Of a stretch of DNA of 64,000 nucleotides, positions 36,778 to 44,303 are shown one piece after another; position 1 is the first letter of the stretch, and every line of letters begins with the position of its first letter. Position numbers and translations under genes: made by a program. Source of the stretch: Shewanella halifaxensis HAW-EB4 (GTDB taxonomy: Bacteria; Pseudomonadota; Gammaproteobacteria; Enterobacterales; Shewanellaceae); the NCBI RefSeq assembly GCF_000019185.1, contig NC_010334.1, positions 3,100,001 to 3,164,000 on the forward strand. Direction: 5' to 3'. Under the pieces are notes generated by a model that made no database searches, was not told the DNA's origin, and worked only from the letters and a program-made list of their open reading frames with translations.

Positions 36778-38220
36778 TTAACCACTTGCGATAGAGCTCT
36801 TAACAAAGACTTTGCTAATAAAGTGACTTATAACCAACATAAGCAACGAAAATAGCAATGCTGGCACAATAGGATGAATATGGAAAATCAACGGCGACTG
36901 CCATTGCAGCACAATATAACTTAGCATACCACTGCACATGGCTATCAAGGCCGTTTGACCATTCACCGTTGGGCAAAACATCCCGGCGATAATGGGCCAT
37001 AGAAATACTGCCTGCAAAGCGCCAAAAGCCGCAAGGTTAATCCAAACGATCATATCTGGCGGCTTCACAGCCCAAAAACAGGCTAGCGCCGTAATAACGA
37101 CCATCAGCACTTGCGTCATGCGCACCTGAGCCGTCGCGCTCATTGCTGGCCTTGTTTTAACCACGCCATCACGAACGATACTGACAGCCGACTGCAGCAA
37201 CATAGAGTCTACCGATGACATCACCGCAGCAATCGGCGCGGCGAGCAAAATACCCGCCCAGAATGGACTCATTAACTGCGCGATTAAGGTCGGCATAATT
37301 TGATCGGGCACGCTAAGATTTGGAAATAGCGCGCGACCAAGAAAGCCGCATAGATGTGGGATCAGTGTCATCAAGAAGCAAATTATCGTTCCCCACAACA
37401 TGCCTCGCTTTAGTGACAACGGGTCTTTAACTGCTAATAGCCTTACAATAGTATGAGGTAAGCCCATGGTGCCAAAACAGATCAATACCCAAAACGACAA
37501 CATCATAGGCCAGCTTAAAAAGTCATCCACCCCATGAGGGCTGAGTAGCTGGGGCATTTTGGCGGTTTCCACCGCTAACTGTGAACTGAGCTCGGGGCGA
37601 GTTAAGATCACAAGTAACAAGATGATTAATCCGAGTAGCATCACTATGCCTTGCAGAGCGTCTGTGAGTACAACCGCTCTGAAACCACCCGTTAAGGTGT
37701 AGGCAAGCACTGTCAGCACAAATACCGCCAAACCCAGCTCGTAACTGACTCCGGTTACTCCAGAAAGTAATCGGGCACCGCCAATAAATTGCACCGAGAT
37801 CATAGCGACAAAGCCAACAACCAAACTCAGCATAGCAATCGTGCTCAACCAGTTATTGCTATATCGTTCGTCAAGCCATTCAATAATGGTGCTGTACTGC
37901 TTTTTTTGCGCGAGAAATTTAGGCCCTAAAACCCCTAAGGTAAGAATAACCACAGGAACCTGGATCACAGCCAGCCATACCCAGCCTAGTCCGAACTTAT
38001 AAGCAGCACCGGGCCCGCCAATAAATGAGCCCGCACTGGTATAGGTAGCCACCAAAGTTAACGCTAACAATGGGCCGCTAAGGAACGCCCCACCGATAAA
38101 AAAGCGCTTAGCTTTATCATCACTGAATTGCTGAGACTGTTTAGCCTGACGCGCACTCCAGACCCGAGTGATCACCAAACTTAACCCAAGGTAAATTAAT
38201 ACCGGCAATAAACTAGTCAT
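36778..38220 (-). CDS. panF: sodium/pantothenate symporter-like permease PanF
   Basis: Inner-membrane SSS-family symporter of about 480 aa. RFFIGGAFLSGPLLALTLVATYTSAGSFIGGPGAAY near the N-terminus and the E-W-LDERYSNNW motif are close to E. coli PanF. It follows yhdT with an eight-base overlap, the same yhdT-panF order as in E. coli. The frame extends to 38232, but GAGGAACGTA precedes ATG 38220, which I use. Overlap implies translational coupling. Pantothenate as substrate rests on synteny and family. Confidence 0.86.
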   Translation of the reverse strand: MTSLLPVLIYLGLSLVITRVWSARQAKQSQQFSDDKAKRFFIGGAFLSGPLLALTLVATYTSAGSFIGGPGAAYKFGLGWVWLAVIQVPVVILTLGVLGPKFLAQKKQYSTIIEWLDERYSNNWLSTIAMLSLVVGFVAMISVQFIGGARLLSGVTGVSYELGLAVFVLTVLAYTLTGGFRAVVLTDALQGIVMLLGLIILLLVILTRPELSSQLAVETAKMPQLLSPHGVDDFLSWPMMLSFWVLICFGTMGLPHTIVRLLAVKDPLSLKRGMLWGTIICFLMTLIPHLCGFLGRALFPNLSVPDQIMPTLIAQLMSPFWAGILLAAPIAAVMSSVDSMLLQSAVSIVRDGVVKTRPAMSATAQVRMTQVLMVVITALACFWAVKPPDMIVWINLAAFGALQAVFLWPIIAGMFCPTVNGQTALIAMCSGMLSYIVLQWQSPLIFHIHPIVPALLFSLLMLVISHFISKVFVKSSIASG

Positions 38221-38425
38221 TACGTTCCTCAACCTTACTCACAACCTTAGTAAGTAAAAATCTAAGACTGACTATCAGCAAAAGCGGTGCACCGATACAG
38301 GAAAACCAAAACCATAGCGGTAAGCCAAACCAGTTCCCCAGTTCACTGAGCCATAATGGACCAAAGCACCAGAGGAAAAAGTAACTCAACGTGAGTATTA
38401 ATGAGGTTTTGGTAAGCAAACTCAT
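38213..38425 (-). CDS. yhdT: YhdT family small membrane protein (DUF997)
   Basis: Inner-membrane protein of 70 aa with two hydrophobic segments (LILTLSYFFLWCFGPLWL and LWFWFSCIGAPLLLIVSLRFLL). Sequence and position upstream of panF identify YhdT. It is thought to be an accessory subunit of the symporter. Its stop overlaps the panF start. Confidence 0.85.
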   Translation of the reverse strand: MSLLTKTSLILTLSYFFLWCFGPLWLSELGNWFGLPLWFWFSCIGAPLLLIVSLRFLLTKVVSKVEERND

Positions 38426-38794
38426 AAGTGTGAAGGCCGCAGCTAAGAAAAGAGTTTTAAGCGCGCAATTTTAATCAATAATGCCACAGGATGCTAGACG
38501 GTGATCAAGAGCAAAAATCAAAAACATGATAAGAAATCAAAAGTGCGCGGAAATAATTGCATTGAATCACAGTTAACTGGCCATAACTTTCGCTTATTCA
38601 CTTAAGTTGGCCCAAAAGACAGACTTTGTAACCCATTGATTAACAGTAGAACAAAACTTAATTCAGACTTAAATAATCGCCCATATACCTAAAAAGGGTG
38701 AGTTCCCTCTAACTTCTACTATTACGGGGACCGACTCTACTTGTTACGTCTCTATACACACTCTAAAATCGAATCTTGAACCATCAATTTTATT

Positions 38795-38810
38795 GATAGT
38801 TTCAACTATC
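38795..38810. promoter_or_regulatory. candidate LysR-type operator
   Basis: GATAGTT-TC-AACTATC is a perfect palindrome 33 bases before the LysR-type gene start, in the gene-free gap 38426-38843 between yhdT and that gene. It contains an ATAG-N6-CTAT core typical of LysR boxes, so autoregulation is likely. I see nothing else in this gap. Confidence 0.45.
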
Positions 38811-38843
38811 GTTATTTTCATATAGGGAAGCCGTAGGTAACAG

Positions 38844-39749
38844 ATGAAGTATTCACTCAAGCAAATCACCGTTTTTGACGCTGTAGCCAGCCTAGAAAGT
38901 GTCAGTGCTGCAGCAAGAAAATTGTCGATGACCCAATCGGCGGTCAGTATGTCACTTGCACAATTGGAAAATTTGCTTGGGCGTCCACTGTTTATTCGCC
39001 AGGGAAACCGATTAACATTAAGCCATTGGGGAAACTGGTTACGCCCCAAAGCTAGACGCTTACTGCAAGAGGCACAACATATCGAATTTGGTCTTCACGA
39101 ACAACACCTTATCAGTGGCCAATTCAGATTGTGTTCGAGCCAAACCGCAGCAGAGCATTTAATCCCCGAACTCATCAGTAAAATTGATACTGATTTTCCC
39201 GAGCTAAGAATCGAACTCTCGGTAGAAAATACCGAGAATGTCATTGAAGGATTGCTCAACTATGAGTTTGATCTTGGGATTATTGAGGGGCGAAACGACG
39301 ACTCTAGATTACATAAAGAGAGATGGATTGATGACCATCTCGTTATCATTTCATCTCCCAATCACCCCTATGCGAAATATGAAAGCGCCAGCTTATCTCA
39401 ACTTGAGCAAGCAAAATGGGTGTTACGAGAACAAGGTGCCGGAACAAGAAGAATATTCGAAGGGGCAATTCACGGTATTATCGAAAAGCTTAATGTGTGG
39501 AAGGAATACGAGCAGGTACCGGTGTTAAAATCTTTAGTTAAAAATGGGCAATATATTAGTAGCCTACCCTATCTGGATGTGGAGAAGGAGGTTGCTAATG
39601 GTGAGTTGGTGATTCTTCCTACCCCTCAAATTAATATGCAGCGCCATCTTTCGTTCATCTGGCGTGCAGACTCAGGTGAAAACCCCTTACGGGACTGTAT
39701 TATCACAGAGGCAAAAAGATTAAGCCGTATTCGGCAGATGAAAAGCTAG
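38844..39749 (+). CDS. LysR-family transcriptional regulator
   Basis: DNA-binding regulator of 301 aa. N-terminal winged helix-turn-helix KQITVFDAVASLESVSAAARKLSMTQSAVSMSLAQLENLLGR (about 6-47) is typical; the rest is the periplasmic-binding-like effector domain. Divergent from yhdT-panF, about 420 bases apart, which points to control of the symporter operon or of its own gene. Effector unknown. Ends at a symmetric hairpin. Confidence 0.9.
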   Translation: MKYSLKQITVFDAVASLESVSAAARKLSMTQSAVSMSLAQLENLLGRPLFIRQGNRLTLSHWGNWLRPKARRLLQEAQHIEFGLHEQHLISGQFRLCSSQTAAEHLIPELISKIDTDFPELRIELSVENTENVIEGLLNYEFDLGIIEGRNDDSRLHKERWIDDHLVIISSPNHPYAKYESASLSQLEQAKWVLREQGAGTRRIFEGAIHGIIEKLNVWKEYEQVPVLKSLVKNGQYISSLPYLDVEKEVANGELVILPTPQINMQRHLSFIWRADSGENPLRDCIITEAKRLSRIRQMKS

Positions 39750-39760
39750 TAAGATAAGAA

Positions 39761-39784
39761 AAACGGGACGATATCGTCCCGTTT
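39761..39784. terminator. hairpin between the LysR-type and FocA-CBS genes
   Basis: AAACGGGACGATATCGTCCCGTTT is a perfect 24-base palindrome read as arms of 12. It lies between convergent genes and has a short T-run, so it can end both transcripts. Confidence 0.8.
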
Positions 39785-39803
39785 CACATCATTAAAATAA
39801 AAA

Positions 39804-41285
39804 CTAGACTCTATAAACCTCACACACCCTTTTGGCTATCGCTTCTCGTGTGATCACTCCACACAATAGGCCATTATCTAAAACAGGAAAGACACTCGGC
39901 TTATTTGGCGACGCACGGCGTAATCGCTCTTCATAGCTTTTAAAAGTATTGCCCGTTAAGATCCCGTATTCATTAACCGGGAATAACTTACTACGATCAA
40001 CGACCATTAACTCTATTAGTTCAGCAACTGAGTCTTGTGGTGACAGCGTCATCACCTCCGTTTGCATCAAATCACTAACCTTACATGAAACCCCTCTGGC
40101 AAACTCTTCAGACCAAAGGCTACGCAGTAGATCTTGCTGTGAGATAAAACCAAGCAAACGCTTATTTTCATCGAGAACGGGTGCGCTACGACACTCATTA
40201 TCTGCAAGTAAGCTCAATGCAGCATATACAGACAGTTCAGAAGAGATCGTCAGTGGAGTTGGGTCCATAAGATCTTTAACAGATAGTTTTTTAATTATTT
40301 TAGGCATTTTAATCAGTACTCCAGAAGTAGGGATTTGATGTATTTGGGCAGATGTTTCAAGTTGTGGTGTGCTATGAACTAAGGAAGTTTTTAGGCTTTG
40401 ATCAGACTTTTCGATAAGCCAGTAACCTAAGCCAACAAAAACGCCACCACCGACGATATTTCCTAAGGTCACGGGAATGAGATTATTGAAAATAAAATTG
40501 CTAAGAGTCAGGTCGGCAAAGCTATCACGACTGATATTTAAGGCTTCAAACCAAGCTGGGTCGGCAAACTGGTGGATGGTGATCCCTAAAGGAACCATAA
40601 ACAGGTTTGCAATGCTGTGCTCAAAACCGCTGCTAACGAACATGGCAACAGGCAGCATAAGTAAGATCGCCTTGGTGAGAGCGTCACGACTGGAAAATGT
40701 CATCCACACCCCTAAGCAAACTAACATATTGCACAATACGCCAAGAACGAAGGCCTGCCCCCAACTATGGTGCAGCTTATGCTGGGCAATTTGTAATGCG
40801 TTTAATCCCCACAGCCCCCCATCAAGTTCGTGCATTCGAGCTGACATGATCAAAATCAACATGATCACCGCTCCAATTAGATTACCTAGGTATACTCGCC
40901 CCCAACATTTAATTAGATCGATTGTAGTAACAAGCTTCTGAGCCCAGGCAACGCTACTAAGAACGGTACTGGTAAAAAGCTCCCCGCCACAGATCACCAC
41001 TAGCATCAGACCTAAACTAAATGCTAATCCCCCAGCAAGGCGAACTAATCCCCATGCTCCATCGCTTCCAGTTGTCACTGTGATATAAAAAACAAACGCC
41101 AGCGCAATAAAAGCACCAGCAAAGGCCGCTAAACCGAACGACTGCCATGCAGATTTAATCACCTTAGCCTTGCCATAATGCTCAGCCTGTTGATACAGGC
41201 TCAATAATTCTGGCTTGGGAAGCTCAACACTTTGTTGGATTGGGTTAACTATCACCGGCGCTTTAACCGCATGATTAGAAAACAT
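39804..41285 (-). CDS. FocA-type formate channel fused to a CBS domain pair
   Basis: Inner-membrane protein of 493 aa. Residues about 20-300 are a FocA/FNT channel with six hydrophobic segments, GGELFTST and the channel His in SGFEHSIANLFMVP. A linker (about 300-335) leads to two CBS motifs: VKDLMDPTPLTISSELSVYAAL and VSDLMQTEVMTLSPQDSVAEL, then a third partial repeat to the end. Ordinary FocA is about 285 aa, so the CBS pair is an added regulatory module, probably sensing an adenine nucleotide. It is divergent from the DUF3360/pfl block and has an FNR-like box upstream. Channel family is firm; formate as substrate follows from context. Confidence 0.9.
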   Translation of the reverse strand: MFSNHAVKAPVIVNPIQQSVELPKPELLSLYQQAEHYGKAKVIKSAWQSFGLAAFAGAFIALAFVFYITVTTGSDGAWGLVRLAGGLAFSLGLMLVVICGGELFTSTVLSSVAWAQKLVTTIDLIKCWGRVYLGNLIGAVIMLILIMSARMHELDGGLWGLNALQIAQHKLHHSWGQAFVLGVLCNMLVCLGVWMTFSSRDALTKAILLMLPVAMFVSSGFEHSIANLFMVPLGITIHQFADPAWFEALNISRDSFADLTLSNFIFNNLIPVTLGNIVGGGVFVGLGYWLIEKSDQSLKTSLVHSTPQLETSAQIHQIPTSGVLIKMPKIIKKLSVKDLMDPTPLTISSELSVYAALSLLADNECRSAPVLDENKRLLGFISQQDLLRSLWSEEFARGVSCKVSDLMQTEVMTLSPQDSVAELIELMVVDRSKLFPVNEYGILTGNTFKSYEERLRRASPNKPSVFPVLDNGLLCGVITREAIAKRVCEVYRV

Positions 41286-41406
41286 TTATTCCACTCCAAA
41301 TGGAAGCGTATAAATTTGTCATTTTCATTACTCTATTGCCCATTTTTATCTACTAACTTGTTATTTTGTACCTACAAATATAATTAGAAATTTGGGGCAA
41401 TAAAAT

Positions 41407-41420
41407 TTGATAATAATCAT
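41407..41420. promoter_or_regulatory. FNR-like box upstream of focA-CBS
   Basis: TTGATAATAATCAT matches nine of ten consensus bases of TTGAT-N4-ATCAA. It lies about 120 bases before the channel gene, which is read toward lower numbers. Anaerobic activation by an FNR-type regulator is plausible for a formate channel. The same segment forms arms ATTTGATA and TATCAAAT. Confidence 0.55.
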
Positions 41421-41519
41421 AAGCAGTATCAAATATCCTGATGCACAGGTGGAGGTTTGAGAGTTTGAATACAATAAGAGGATTATCAACAAGCAGTTGT
41501 TTTTAAAGGAGTAATAACC

Positions 41520-41594
41520 ATGATACCTGCTTTAATGAATTATCAGCAGACTAAAGTGCGTCAACTAACTATAAAGGGATCACAGAGATTTTGA
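41520..41594 (+). CDS. short ORF with strong ribosome site, 24 residues
   Basis: ATG with TTAAAGGAG nine bases before it opens a frame of 24 codons (MIPALMNYQQTKVRQLTIKG...). It is in the gene-free stretch 41286-42207, on the plus strand between the divergent FocA-CBS and DUF3360 genes. It may be a leader peptide, an sORF, or the remnant of a larger gene: one frame shift would extend it to about 40 residues. I recognise no family. The rest of the stretch holds an FNR-like box and a PdhR-like box. Confidence 0.35.
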   Translation: MIPALMNYQQTKVRQLTIKGSQRF

Positions 41595-41991
41595 GCTTCA
41601 CAATGGCAGATTCATCTCTAATATAAGTATTCTTGAAGCTTGAAGCCAACCGAACAAAAATTTGAAAAACTAAGCGGGATCTGTACATCATCAAGTGGCC
41701 CAAGCCAAAATACGAGATCAACTGCACAAAATAAATAATCAATCACCAAACGCTAATCACACTACAATAAGATGTGCGGCAAAGTTCAAACCACACGGAG
41801 CTAACGCGCCACGACTCACAAATACACGAAAAACGTGACCAACACCCAGTGCAATTTATATGCCGCCCCCCTATTTGTTTAGCGATCCCTGTATAAGTTG
41901 TTAACTGGATCTCAAATAGCTTAATCACCTAATTCAAGAATATTGATACTTAATGAAGACGGTCGTCCTATGTGTTAGTATTCGCAGGGTA

Positions 41992-42008
41992 AATTGGTCT
42001 TACCAATT
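41992..42008. promoter_or_regulatory. PdhR-type operator upstream of the DUF3360 gene
   Basis: AATTGGT-CTT-ACCAATT is a perfect palindrome matching the PdhR consensus WWTGGT-N3-ACCAWW. It lies just after a possible -10 element (TTAGTATT) and about 200 bases before the gene, so binding should repress it. An identical box stands before pflB. Confidence 0.7.
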
Positions 42009-42207
42009 AAATTAAAATGGTTACGGAAGACAACTGTATAGCCGGCAAAATCAGGCCCTCTGTTTTTGTCACAAATAGTACAGGTAAGTTAACTCAGTAA
42101 ATAGTGCAGCTAAGTGAGCTCCTAATACTAAAGTTAATACTCAAGGACCACTAAAGTTGTCATCGCATTAGATGAATCACTATGTTCTTCTCGGAGAATG
42201 AGAAATT

Positions 42208-43740
42208 ATGTCAGAAACAGTGAAAAACGAACAAATGGAAGACTCGGAAAAATCTTACCGAGAGCTTCACCGTCCAGCGTCTGAGTTTGAAACTCGTGAA
42301 GAGTACTTAGACAATGAACTAAAAATCATGAAGCCTAGACGTTGGGGCTTAAACCTCCCCGGTCGTGATTTCCGTTTTGAATGGGAAGATTTTGTCCCAG
42401 CTATCGCAGGTACTATTGGTATTACCGTAATGTACTCGGCCGTTATGGCAGCTTGGGCTGCGGGTCTTAGCGAAAGATGGGAACATGTTAACCTAGGAGC
42501 TGAGTTTGCAACTCAAGTTGTCCGCGTTGAAATGCTTATTCCTGCACTATTATTCTGTATTCTCAGCTCAGGCTTTTTTAACCCAAAAGCTAACTTAGCT
42601 GGTAACCATGGCCCGATGATCCCACTTATTGGTGCGATTGCCTTGGCTGGCGCTCACCCATTAGCTCTTGCGATCTTATTGGGAGTGTTCGGTTTAATAT
42701 TAAGCTATGTAAAAGGTGGTTCTCGCTTAGTCAACCTGACCAGCAGCGGGGTTGCAGGTGGTCTATTAGTCTTCCTTGGCTTTATGGGAGCTGAAGGCCA
42801 AATTAGTTCTCTATTTGATTGGGCTGGTAACCTGCAGTCTAAACACAACCTTGATTACAGCTTAGGTTACGTCGCCTTCTTTATCTTGCTTGCCAATGTG
42901 GTCTTATATGCCGTTTTAGCAAAAATTGGTAAGCGTTGGTTAGCCATTCCACTGTGCTCTATTGCTGCAGTAGCAATGGCTTTCGGCTTAGGTGCTGGCC
43001 TAGATCTACAATTTGTAACTGAGCCTGGCATTCCGAACCTTAACCCTGTGTACTGGTGGGGTTCAACTGAGCAAGGTTGGCAGTTAGGCTTACCTAACCT
43101 AGAGCACTTCATTGCTTCTCTACCTTTTGCGATCTTGGCTGTTGCTATGTGGTCTCCTGACTTCTTAGGCCACCGTATCTTCCAAGAGCTTAACTACCCT
43201 AAAGGCGCAGAAAAGGTATTAATGGACGTTGATGACACTATGACGACCTGTTCATTGCGTCAAATCGTTGGTACAGCTGTGGGTGGCGGTAACATTACGT
43301 CATCTTGGGGAACTTATATGATACCTGCTGCAACGGCAAAACGTCCGATCCCTGCGGGTGCCATTTTACTGGGTATCTTGTGTATCGTCGTCGCTATTAT
43401 TGGCTATCCTATGGATATCGCTGTATGGCAACCAGTAATGTCTATCGCACTACTTGTTGGCGTATTCTTGCCTCTACTTGAAGCGGGTATGCAGATGGTG
43501 AAGGACACTAAGAGCAGCCAATCTGCCGGTATCTGTATTTTTGCCGCTTTTGTTGCCAACCCTGTACTGGCTTGGGCATTAACTATGTTCCTAGACAATA
43601 ACGGACTGATCGGTGACGAAGAGCGTGCTAAAACACTATCTGTGGTTGATCGTATCGTTATTCCTGGTCTTGCCTTTGTGATCTGTTTAGCTGCTATGCT
43701 TGCAGTGGGTATGATCCCAGGTATCCCAGCTCTTTTATAA
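42208..43740 (+). CDS. DUF3360 integral membrane protein, putative transporter
   Basis: Inner-membrane protein of 510 aa. A charged N-terminal tail of about 65 residues precedes about 12-13 hydrophobic segments; GNHGPMIPLIGAIALAGAHPLALAILLGVFG and SGVAGGLLVFLGFMGAEGQ (about 134-195) resemble the core of the UraA/SulP/BenE transporter fold. I identify it as DUF3360 by its overall pattern. It lies 560 bases upstream of pflB on the same strand and shares a PdhR-type operator with pflB. Probable substrate is an anion of the pyruvate-formate-acetate set, such as pyruvate or lactate. Codon use is typical of well-expressed genes. Function is inference only. Confidence 0.8.
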   Translation: MSETVKNEQMEDSEKSYRELHRPASEFETREEYLDNELKIMKPRRWGLNLPGRDFRFEWEDFVPAIAGTIGITVMYSAVMAAWAAGLSERWEHVNLGAEFATQVVRVEMLIPALLFCILSSGFFNPKANLAGNHGPMIPLIGAIALAGAHPLALAILLGVFGLILSYVKGGSRLVNLTSSGVAGGLLVFLGFMGAEGQISSLFDWAGNLQSKHNLDYSLGYVAFFILLANVVLYAVLAKIGKRWLAIPLCSIAAVAMAFGLGAGLDLQFVTEPGIPNLNPVYWWGSTEQGWQLGLPNLEHFIASLPFAILAVAMWSPDFLGHRIFQELNYPKGAEKVLMDVDDTMTTCSLRQIVGTAVGGGNITSSWGTYMIPAATAKRPIPAGAILLGILCIVVAIIGYPMDIAVWQPVMSIALLVGVFLPLLEAGMQMVKDTKSSQSAGICIFAAFVANPVLAWALTMFLDNNGLIGDEERAKTLSVVDRIVIPGLAFVICLAAMLAVGMIPGIPALL

Positions 43741-43947
43741 AAGAGATAGCGAGAAGAGTGACTCTTCTCGCTGCCTAACACTAACATCAACTTTCCGATA
43801 AATGATAAGCAACGGCATATAAAGAACATTGTCCATTAAACGGCTATCAAACACCTTATCGAGTGGTTGTTGGTGAGTTTGCTCAAATGTTTAAATGATG
43901 CAGCCTTATTTAGTTATCGCTGTTCCAATAACTGACGTTAGTGTTAG

Positions 43948-43966
43948 ACCAAAATATTATTTTGGT
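43948..43966. promoter_or_regulatory. perfect palindrome in the DUF3360-pflB gap
   Basis: ACCAAAAT-ATT-ATTTTGGT has perfect eight-base arms. It lies in the gene-free stretch 43741-44303, about 100 bases before the PdhR-like box. It could be a further operator. Confidence 0.4.
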
Positions 43967-44065
43967 TAAAAATTGATGCATGGACGACAATTTTTAAAAT
44001 TAGCAGACCAAACAAAGCGTATTAAGATGCAGCTTATCTCTGCTTATGTTAATATACTTCCGGTA

Positions 44066-44082
44066 AATTGGTCTTACCAATT
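44066..44082. promoter_or_regulatory. PdhR-type operator upstream of pflB
   Basis: AATTGGT-CTT-ACCAATT is identical to the box at 41992-42008, and both sit just after a TTARTAT-like -10 element. It lies about 220 bases before pflB. This is the expected position for a pyruvate-responsive repressor. Confidence 0.7.
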
Positions 44083-44303
44083 TGCTAATTACCGATAGCC
44101 GATATTCATCGTAAACGGATCATTTTTCATATCGGTATCAAATGGACAGAACATTCCGAGAGATAAAACTCGGAAACCAGTTCCCTCAGCAGATATATCT
44201 TGTGGGAGCTTTTTAAGACTTAACTATTGGTGTATCGCGCGCCTCATTTTTGAGCCAATATCGATACCCAATAACCTTATCTCAAACAGAAGGTAATAGT
44301 ACG

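Noticed and set aside
41743..41928. 61-codon minus-strand frame in the FocA-CBS/DUF3360 gap
   Set aside because: Cys and Trp rich with no plausible start signal; probably chance. A CACGAAAAACGTG core resembles the MITE family but does not align well enough to call a third copy.
44103..44150. FNR site in the pflB leader
   Set aside because: Sequences such as TTCAT-N6-ATCAA have the wrong spacing; only the PdhR-like box is convincing here.
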